Of a stretch of 6,508 nt of DNA, positions 1-4,933 are shown in pieces (position 1 is the first letter of the stretch; each line of letters begins with the position of its first letter). The DNA comes from an uncultured bacterium (GTDB taxonomy: Bacteria; Planctomycetota; Phycisphaerae; Phycisphaerales; SM1A02), in assembly GCA_903918555.1 (NCBI GenBank), contig CAIXEV010000017.1, positions 1 through 6,508 on the forward strand. Direction: 5' to 3'. A model generated the notes under the pieces. It was given only the letters and a program-made list of their open reading frames with translations. It made no database searches and was not told where the DNA came from. Both the position numbers and the translations under genes were made by a program.

Positions 1-1
1 C

Positions 2-58
2 CTCGCGCGCCTCAAGGCGCAGATGCAGCACCGCGAGGAAGCCGCCGCTGAGGAGTGA
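2..58 (+). CDS. C-terminal tail of an unidentified protein (5' end outside window)
   Basis: An open frame enters from the left edge and ends at a TGA at 56-58. The visible 18 residues read LARLKAQMQHREEAAAEE. They are Ala/Glu-rich and charged, and look like a solvent-exposed helix at the end of a protein. A strong hairpin begins about 35 bases after the stop, which is the position expected for a terminator and supports this being a true gene end. The gene would converge on the protease gene from the other strand. Too little is present to name the family. The frame could be a chance opening in GC-rich DNA, so confidence is moderate. Confidence 0.5.
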   Translation, partial: LARLKAQMQHREEAAAEE

Positions 59-92
59 CGCGCGGCAGCCTCGGATGCAACCCAAAACGAAC

Positions 93-118
93 AGGGCCCC
101 GGCTTGCGCCGGGGCCCT
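93..118. terminator. Strong GC-rich hairpin, probable bidirectional terminator
   Basis: A perfect 11-bp inverted repeat (AGGGCCCCGGC at 93-103, its complement at 108-118) surrounds a TTGC loop. It lies between two converging genes, 35 bases after the plus-strand stop and 39 bases after the minus-strand stop. Read on the minus strand, the stem is followed by a T-rich run (GTTCGTTTT), which fits a Rho-independent terminator for the protease gene. On the plus strand the following TTGTC is only weakly T-rich, so termination in that direction is less certain. Confidence 0.85.
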
Positions 119-127
119 TGTCATGAG

Positions 128-147
128 GAGATTGCACTCTCAATCTC
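128..147 (-). terminator. Secondary hairpin just past the protease stop codon
   Basis: GAGATTG (128-134) and CAATCTC (141-147) form a 7-bp perfect stem with a 6-base loop, ending 9 bases beyond the minus-strand stop codon. It has no clear U-tract of its own. It is probably an accessory 3'-end structure that precedes the stronger hairpin at 93-118 on the same transcript, and may protect the mRNA end rather than terminate transcription. Confidence 0.45.
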
Positions 148-156
148 TCGGTGATC

Positions 157-3039
157 TCAGGAGCACGCGCCCCACGCGTTGAGCAGCGCGGCGAGGTCGG
201 GTGCGCCGACGACGCCGTCGCCGTCGAGGTCAGCCACTGCGTTCGCCGTGCCCCACGCGTTCAGCAGCGCCGCGAGATCGGACGCTCCGACCGTGCCGTT
301 GCCGTCGATGTCGGCAGGGCACTTCGGCGCGCACGAGGCGCAGGTGGAAATCGCTGCGTTGGCGCAGAATGCGTCCCACTGGCTGTTGCAGCAGAACGGA
401 TCGCTGGCGCAGACCGCCGCGCAGCAGGTCGCGTCGCTGCAGTGCGTGCCGGGGTGCGGCGTGCAGCAGTCGGCCGCGAGCGAACCGCCGCAGGTGCGGA
501 CGCAGAGCTCGTTCGCCTTCTGCACGCAATCGCTGTCCCACTGGGTGCTGCAGCAGAACGGATCGGCCGCACAGACCGTGGTGCAGCACTCGGGGGTGTT
601 GCAGTTCGGCGTCGCATGCGCCACGAGGCAGTCGCCGTTCGCCGGGTTGTCGCAGCTCGGGCAGTTGGCGATGGCGGCGTTGACGCAGAATGCGTCCCAC
701 TGGCTGCTGCAGCAGAACGGATCCGCCGCGCAGACGGTGGTGCAGCACTCCGGCTTGTCGCAGAACGGCGTCGGGTGCGCCGAGTAGCAGCTGCCGTTGC
801 TCGGATTCTCGCAGCTGGGGCAGCTGGCGATCGCCGCATTGGCGCAGACCGTGTCCCACTCGGTGCTGCAGCAGAACGGATCGGTCGAGCAGATGTTGGC
901 GCAGCACTCCGGCTTGTTGCAGTAGGGCGTCGGGTGCGCCGCGTAGCAGCTGCCGTTGCCCGGGTTCTCGCAGCTCCCGCAGTTCGCGATCGCCGAGTTC
1001 GCGCAGAAGTTGTCCCACTGGCTGTTGCAGCAGAACGGATCGAGATCGCAGACAAGCGTGCAGCAGGCGGCATCGTTGCAGTAGGGCGTTGCGTGCGCCG
1101 TGAAGCAGCTCTCCGTGTTGCTCGGGTTGCCGCAGCTCGCGCAGTCGGTGATCGCCCGGGTGGCGCAGAATTCGTCCCACTGGTTGTTGCAGCAGAACGG
1201 ATCGGCCGCGCAGACCGTCTCGCAGCAGGTGGCATCGGCGCAGTAGGGCGTGGTCTTCTCGACATAGCAATCGCCGGCGTTCGGGTTGCCGCAGCCCGCG
1301 CAGTTGTTGATCGCCGCGGTGACGCAGAGGGAGTCCCAGCGCTCGTTGCAGCAGAACGGATCCGTCGCGCAGACGGTGTCGCAGCAGGTCGCGTTGTCGC
1401 AGAACGGCGTCGCGTGCACGGTGTAGCACGAGCCGGTCTCCGGATCGCCGCAGTTCGGGCAGAGCTCGATCGCGCGATTCACGCAGAGCGAGTCCCACTG
1501 GGTGGTGCAGCAGAACGGATCGGCGGCGCAGACGCTGGCGCAGCACGCTGCGTCCTGGCAGGAGGGCGTGCTGTGCGGCTCGAAGCAGGAGCCCGCCGTC
1601 GGTTCGCCGCAGTTCGTGCAGATGTCGATCGCCTTGGCGGCGCAGATTTCATCCCACGCGGTGTTGCAGCAGTATGGGTCGTTCGTGCAGACGGCTTCGC
1701 AGCATGCGATCGTCGCGCAGCCTTGGCCGCCATGTGGCGAGAAGCAGTTTCCGCCTCCGCCGCAGCTGCCCGTGCCGTCCGTCGAGCAGCGGAAGTTGGT
1801 GAAGGCGGGGCGCGTTTCGTTGAGCGTGCGCGCGTTGTCGCGCTGGTTGGCGATGCCGGTCGCCGTGCCCGCCCAGTTGACGAGCGGCGACGAGAAGCGC
1901 GGGATGCGCGTGCCCGGCGCGTATGCCATCACGGTGCGGTACTGCTGGCCGTCGGTGCCGAAGAAGCGGTTGCCGAGCGAGTAGCTGAAGATGCCGCCGC
2001 TGTTGCAGCCGCCGCCATCGCCCTGGGCGTGGCAGGCACCCATGTTGTGACCCAGCTCGTGGGTGAAGGTGCGGTTCGAGAAGCAGCCGAGCGCGGTGAC
2101 GCTGAAGCCGAGGTTCGCCGACGCGGTGCTGTTGTTCGGCAAGAGCCAGGCGATGCCGCAAGCGCCGCCGCCGTCTGCGCGGACGAGCGCGACGAGGTCT
2201 GCGCCGAGCGAGTCGCGGAGCGCGTGGACATTATCGATGATGCCGTCGGTCGTGCTCGTGAGGGCATTCAGGTCGACTTCCATGTTGGCGTTCTCGACAT
2301 AGGTCGTCAGGCGAGAAGCGCCCACGAGACGCGCCTGGAGCGCGATGCCGGAGCCCGCGTAGTTCGCGTTCGAGTCGGCCATCGCCCAGTCGATCGAGTC
2401 GAGGAGCGCGGCTTCGGAGCCGGCCTGTGCGACGGCCCCGTTCGTGTAGACCACGAGCACATCGACGGTGCTGCCGTTGTCGCAGGGACCGCCCGCGACG
2501 CCGCCATCTCCGCCGCCGACATTGTTCAGGCCTCCGCCGAAGACGGGACCGTTGAGGTCGGGCGAAAGGTGTTCGTCGGTGCAGCCGCAAGGGAGGTCCC
2601 TGAGCGCGTTGTCGACGCGGGCGGACGAGACGCCGGCGCGGATGCTGTTCACGGTGGTGCGCATGTCGCCCGGGTGATCGATGACGCCGGTGAGGCGCCC
2701 GTCCTTGAGGAGGAAGGTCGCGTGCCAGGTGGCATCGTCGGGGCTGGTGAAGACATAGAAGGCGCCGCCGCCCGCATCGGAGCGCGACTGGAGCACGAGG
2801 CCCTTGGCGCCAAGTTGGTTCAGGCTCGCCGGTGCGGGTGCGCCGAGCGTGAGTTCGGCGAACTCCGCGGCGTCGAACTGGAAGCCGAACTCGCTGGTGG
2901 TCGCGACCGCGAGCATCGGGGCCGCGATCTTGATGGCGCTCGCTTCAGTTGCGGCAAGGCAACATGTGGCGATGCTCCACGACGCCGCGAGCGTGATCGC
3001 GGTCGGGAGCCCGGGGACCCTGTGCATTGCATGAAACAC
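157..3039 (-). CDS. Secreted metzincin (reprolysin/M12B-like) zinc metalloprotease with nine Cys-rich repeats and dockerin-like tail
   Basis: Predicted exported zinc endopeptidase of 960 residues. In order: signal peptide 1-35 (hydrophobic stretch, cleavage likely after ATEASA); propeptide-like region 36 to about 188; catalytic domain about 190-418, opening with VDVLVVYTNGAVAQAG as in bacterial reprolysin-like proteins; the zinc motif HELGHNMGACH at 327-337 (ligands H327, H331, H337, general base E328); a downstream Met-turn, TVMAY, with M371; nine Cys-rich repeats 432-906; and a two-loop dockerin/EF-hand tail 907-960. The catalytic domain closes with an IPRFSSP...NAR.LNET...NFR segment that I recognise from related bacterial proteases. 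Start choice: a GTG at 3037-3039 has AGGAGA seven bases upstream. An ATG at 3025-3027 (960 becomes 956 residues) is the main alternative but lies 19 bases from that site. An ATG at 3112-3114 would put 25 extra residues before the signal peptide and is unlikely. The substrate is unknown. Protease identity is very likely; the roles of repeats and tail are inferred. Confidence 0.93.
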   Translation of the reverse strand: MFHAMHRVPGLPTAITLAASWSIATCCLAATEASAIKIAAPMLAVATTSEFGFQFDAAEFAELTLGAPAPASLNQLGAKGLVLQSRSDAGGGAFYVFTSPDDATWHATFLLKDGRLTGVIDHPGDMRTTVNSIRAGVSSARVDNALRDLPCGCTDEHLSPDLNGPVFGGGLNNVGGGDGGVAGGPCDNGSTVDVLVVYTNGAVAQAGSEAALLDSIDWAMADSNANYAGSGIALQARLVGASRLTTYVENANMEVDLNALTSTTDGIIDNVHALRDSLGADLVALVRADGGGACGIAWLLPNNSTASANLGFSVTALGCFSNRTFTHELGHNMGACHAQGDGGGCNSGGIFSYSLGNRFFGTDGQQYRTVMAYAPGTRIPRFSSPLVNWAGTATGIANQRDNARTLNETRPAFTNFRCSTDGTGSCGGGGNCFSPHGGQGCATIACCEAVCTNDPYCCNTAWDEICAAKAIDICTNCGEPTAGSCFEPHSTPSCQDAACCASVCAADPFCCTTQWDSLCVNRAIELCPNCGDPETGSCYTVHATPFCDNATCCDTVCATDPFCCNERWDSLCVTAAINNCAGCGNPNAGDCYVEKTTPYCADATCCETVCAADPFCCNNQWDEFCATRAITDCASCGNPSNTESCFTAHATPYCNDAACCTLVCDLDPFCCNSQWDNFCANSAIANCGSCENPGNGSCYAAHPTPYCNKPECCANICSTDPFCCSTEWDTVCANAAIASCPSCENPSNGSCYSAHPTPFCDKPECCTTVCAADPFCCSSQWDAFCVNAAIANCPSCDNPANGDCLVAHATPNCNTPECCTTVCAADPFCCSTQWDSDCVQKANELCVRTCGGSLAADCCTPHPGTHCSDATCCAAVCASDPFCCNSQWDAFCANAAISTCASCAPKCPADIDGNGTVGASDLAALLNAWGTANAVADLDGDGVVGAPDLAALLNAWGACS
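160..321 (-). other. Dockerin type I-like / EF-hand tail (two calcium-binding loops)
   Basis: The last 54 residues of the protease hold two loops with canonical dockerin spacing: D910-x-D912-x-N914-x-T916 to D921, and D937-x-D939-x-D941 to D948. Each is followed by the same DLAALLNAWG helix. Asp/Asn at positions 1, 3, 5 and 12 predicts calcium binding. The two halves are 27 residues apart and similar in DNA as well: 51 of 62 bases match between 170-231 and 251-312, pointing to an internal duplication. In clostridia dockerins bind cohesins in cellulosomes. No cohesin is visible here, and in planctomycetes such tails more likely serve surface anchoring or an unknown assembly role (inference). 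Confidence 0.85.
322..1746 (-). repeat. Nine tandem 159/162-bp coding repeats (10-Cys WD/DPFCC modules)
   Basis: Nine consecutive units encode a module of 53 residues (54 in units 4 and 8; the last is cut to 49 where it meets the dockerin tail). The pattern is C-x8-C-x4-CC-x3-C-x5-CC-x7-C-x7-C-x2-C. DP(F/Y)CC and WD are invariant in all nine, and His at position 5 occurs in eight. Ten cysteines per unit (eleven in the last) would allow five disulfides each, consistent with a rigid extracellular stalk or binding array. On the plus strand the string GCAGCAGAACGGATC occurs at 388, 550, 709, 868, 1027, 1189, 1348 and 1507, marking the 159/162-bp periodicity. The ninth copy, at 1666 next to the catalytic domain, has diverged. 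I do not know an established function for the module. Confidence 0.95.
1786..2472 (-). other. Catalytic domain of the metzincin protease
   Basis: This segment encodes residues about 190-418. The zinc-binding helix HELGHNMGACH is at 2029-2061 and the Met-turn (VMAY) follows 34 residues later, as expected for metzincins. Six cysteines lie inside the domain (at about residues 294, 319, 336, 345, 417 and nearby), suggesting disulfides consistent with an extracytoplasmic enzyme. All three zinc ligands and the catalytic Glu are intact, so the enzyme is predicted to be active. The domain boundaries are estimates from sequence character. Confidence 0.88.
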
Positions 3040-3046
3040 GGCTGTA

Positions 3047-3052
3047 TCTCCT
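3047..3052 (-). promoter_or_regulatory. Shine-Dalgarno site deciding the protease start
   Basis: On the minus strand AGGAGA is followed by seven bases (TACAGCC) and then GTG at 3039-3037. This spacing is near optimal for that GTG, whereas the ATG four codons further in would be 19 bases away. It favours GTG as the true start. Confidence 0.6.
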
Positions 3053-3198
3053 AGAGGCGAAAGAACGGGCACCACGATGGGAACGAACCCAAACACGGAA
3101 CACGCTCCACCCAATCCTCAACACAGCAAATTCTGCGTACGCCCTCGAAATATCTCGGGACGATCGCAAGATCGCGCAGGCGAGCCAGCAACCAGACA

Positions 3199-3229
3199 AC
3201 ACAACTCCCTTTCGAGGATGGAGTTGCGT
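3199..3229 (-). terminator. Probable Rho-independent terminator of the DUF1080 gene
   Basis: ACACAACTCC (3199-3208) pairs with GGAGTTGCGT (3220-3229) across an 11-base loop, giving a 10-bp stem with one G-U pair in the minus-strand RNA. On that strand the stem is followed by a moderately T-rich TGTCTGGTTGCT. It lies 42 bases past the DUF1080 stop codon and upstream of the protease start, so it would separate the two same-strand genes into independent transcripts. The U-tract is imperfect, hence moderate confidence. Confidence 0.5.
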
Positions 3230-3271
3230 CGTGGCCCCTCGGGCGGCCGTTCGGTCTGACTGCAGAAGCGC

Positions 3272-4627
3272 TCAGTCGAGCCGCTGGATCATCACGTTGT
3301 AGAAATCGATCTTGCAGCCGTGGCTCTGGAGCGCGATCGGGCCGCTCTTGGCGACGCCGGGCAGGCGCGCGTCGACGATCACATGCTTTTCGTTGAGCCA
3401 CACATTCAGCGTCTCGCCGACCATGCGGATGCGGAAGCGGTTCCACTCGCCGACCGGCGCGTCGGCGGGCATCTTCGGCGTCACGCCCGCGCGAACTTCC
3501 GCGGGCATCGATGGATCGGTGCGGTAGCCGTAGACCTCGCCCGAGCCGACCGGCCACGACCAGATGTTGACCTGGCTCTTCGAGCTGCCGCGCAGGTAGA
3601 TGCCGCTGTCGCGTTCCTCGACCTCGACGGTCTTGTCGCTGCCGTCATCGTTCTTCACCGTGCGTCCGTCCGCGCCGATCACCGGGCGCTGCATCTTGCC
3701 CTGGTGCTCGCTGGTCCAGCGCCAGTCGCAGATCATCTCGAAGTCGCCGTAGCTCTCGTCGCTCCACAGGCTCTTGCCCTTGCCGTCGAAGCGCACGACG
3801 CCGTTCGACACCGTCCAGTGCTTCGGCGTCTCCTCGCCGCGGTCGGCGCCTTCCTTCCAGCCCTGCATCACGAGCGCGTCGAACATCGGGCGCATGCCGC
3901 CGGCCTTGAGGTCCGCGGTCATCTCGGCGGGAATCGGCGGAGTCGCGGGCGGAAGCTCGGTGATCTTGAGGTTCTTGAACCAGATCTCGGTGCCCTCGCT
4001 CTCGAGGCAGATGAAGCCCTTGCGCGGCGTGACCTCGGACGCGCCCGACACCTCGGTGCCGTTGATCTCGAGCTTGATGACGCCGTTGCTGCAGGTGACC
4101 TTGTAGTGGTTCCACTCGCCCTTGCCCTTGGTGGTGCGCGCGCTCGGCAGGCAGCGTTCCCATCCACCCGGGTGCGCGCGATCAGGCTTCATGCTCGCTC
4201 CCCAGATCGAGAAGATGTCGCCTTGGCCCGTGTACATCGTGCGGCCCTGCTTGTCGACATTGTCAGGCGTCAGCATGATCTGCACCTCGATCGAGCGCGA
4301 GAACGGCACGCCCTTCGCGCAGTACGGATCGCTCCACACGAAGAGACCGGCGTTGCCCGGCTCGGAGAGGTGCTTCCAGTCGAACTCGAGGACGAAGTTC
4401 TCGTAGGCCTTCTCCGTGCGGAGGATGCCGGTCGGAACGCCCGTGCACTTGATGATCGGGGTTCCGGTCTCGTCCTTTGCGACCGTCCAGGTCGAGGCCG
4501 AGGTGTTCACATCGATCCAGCCCGTCAGGTCCTTGCCGTTGAAGAGCGGCACTGCGTCCGCGGCAAGCGAGGCGGGCAGGACGAACGACAGGGTCGACGC
4601 AAGGGCTGCGAGGGCGAGCAACTTCAT
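3272..4627 (-). CDS. Exported protein with two tandem DUF1080 (3-keto-disaccharide hydrolase-like) domains
   Basis: Predicted 451-residue secreted or periplasmic protein. A signal peptide spans 1-22 (MKLLALAALA..., cleavage after LPASLA). Domain 1, about 25-224, opens with the DUF1080 hallmark LFNGKDLTGW and carries NAGLFVW, EVQIML, GEWNHYKVTC and a closing EIWFKNLKITEL. Domain 2, about 247-451, opens with a degenerate FDALVMQGWK and carries DSGIYLRG, QVNIW, GEWNRFRIRM, VWLNEKHV and the closing GPIALQSHGCKIDFYNVMI. These are jelly-roll (LamG-like) folds. Some characterised members hydrolyse 3-keto-glycosides, but most planctomycete copies are uncharacterised, so activity is unproven. ATG 4625-4627 is chosen because the signal peptide starts right there; no clear Shine-Dalgarno precedes it. 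An in-frame ATG at 4703-4705 would bury the signal peptide and is disfavoured. The gene is divergent from the beta-helix gene and has its own terminator-like hairpin downstream. Confidence 0.93.
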   Translation of the reverse strand: MKLLALAALASTLSFVLPASLAADAVPLFNGKDLTGWIDVNTSASTWTVAKDETGTPIIKCTGVPTGILRTEKAYENFVLEFDWKHLSEPGNAGLFVWSDPYCAKGVPFSRSIEVQIMLTPDNVDKQGRTMYTGQGDIFSIWGASMKPDRAHPGGWERCLPSARTTKGKGEWNHYKVTCSNGVIKLEINGTEVSGASEVTPRKGFICLESEGTEIWFKNLKITELPPATPPIPAEMTADLKAGGMRPMFDALVMQGWKEGADRGEETPKHWTVSNGVVRFDGKGKSLWSDESYGDFEMICDWRWTSEHQGKMQRPVIGADGRTVKNDDGSDKTVEVEERDSGIYLRGSSKSQVNIWSWPVGSGEVYGYRTDPSMPAEVRAGVTPKMPADAPVGEWNRFRIRMVGETLNVWLNEKHVIVDARLPGVAKSGPIALQSHGCKIDFYNVMIQRLD

Positions 4628-4864
4628 CCGCACACGGTACCGCAGGGCGGCGATCGCGGAAACACCGCGTTTCTCGGGCTTTGCACACGCGAGACTCACC
4701 AGCATCGCATCGGGAGCACATGCAATCCGCACGGTTGGGGCGCACATTCCCGTCGACCTCATCCATGCGACTCCGCGCCGCGGGGCTTCACACGATCCAA
4801 ACAGAACGCTGTTGGAAGTCAAAGGGGCTCTTAGCGGGGAGCGATGGCATGAGGAGTAGTTTCT

Positions 4865-4895
4865 GCCTGTCGAAGCCGCGGAGTGCGGCGCAGGC
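4865..4895 (+). promoter_or_regulatory. Structured 5' leader hairpin upstream of the beta-helix gene
   Basis: GCCTG (4865-4869) pairs with CAGGC (4891-4895), enclosing an inner stem GCCGC (4875-4879) / GCGGC (4885-4889) with an asymmetric internal loop (TCGAA versus G). It ends 38 bases before the ATG. No U-tract follows, so it is not an evident terminator. It could stabilise the mRNA or act as a binding site; in DNA this GC-rich a hairpin of this size can also arise by chance. Confidence 0.3.
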
Positions 4896-4921
4896 CCAGT
4901 TTGACCGTCCCACCAAACCAG

Positions 4922-4928
4922 AGAAGGA
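4922..4928 (+). promoter_or_regulatory. Shine-Dalgarno site of the beta-helix gene
   Basis: AGAAGGA ends five bases before the ATG at 4934-4936, a suitable spacing. Together with the signal peptide beginning immediately at that ATG, it fixes the start. Confidence 0.7.
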
Positions 4929-4933
4929 CCACT

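Larger units (their letters stand above)
4628..4933. other. Divergent intergenic region (306 bp), no gene supported
   Basis: This region separates the divergent DUF1080 and beta-helix genes and must carry promoters for both. I see no convincing -35/-10 pair on either strand; candidate hexamers such as TTGGAA near 4810 lack a matching -10 at proper spacing. A small hairpin (CGCGG 4655-4659 / CCGCG 4665-4669) sits in the leader of the minus-strand gene. A larger two-part hairpin (4865-4895) and a 5-bp stem (GTTTG 4899-4903 / CAAAC 4914-4918) lie in the leader of the plus-strand gene. Open frames crossing the region have no start-site or domain support. Confidence 0.6.

Noticed and set aside
388..1680. 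Regularly spaced identical 15-mers resembling an interspersed repeat or CRISPR array
   Set aside because: Spacing is 159/162 bases, a multiple of three, and the whole tract is an uninterrupted coding frame with conserved protein units; CRISPR spacers are far shorter and unrelated to each other.
151..3054. A 967-codon open frame on the plus strand across the whole protease gene
   Set aside because: It is the antisense of a gene with clear signal peptide, zinc motif and repeats. Its product is an Arg/Ala/Val-rich low-complexity chain with no recognisable domain, as expected from GC-rich codon bias on the opposite strand.
3040..3114. N-terminal extension of the protease to ATG 3112-3114
   Set aside because: It would place 25 residues before the signal peptide and run through the Shine-Dalgarno that serves GTG 3039.
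3161..3174. Small hairpin CGATC-GCAA-GATCG in the gap upstream of the protease gene
   Set aside because: The stem is only 5 bp in GC-rich DNA and there is no adjacent promoter or U-tract to give it a role; a chance occurrence is likely.
3040..3198. Search for a sigma-70 style promoter of the protease gene
   Set aside because: AT-richer pieces such as GATATTTC and GAATTTGC occur on the minus strand, but none pairs with a second hexamer at 16-18 base spacing, so no promoter is called.
3320..4834. A 504-codon plus-strand open frame opposite the DUF1080 gene
   Set aside because: It mirrors a confidently assigned gene, has an Ala/Leu/Arg/Asp-biased composition, no signal or domain, and no convincing ribosome-binding site.
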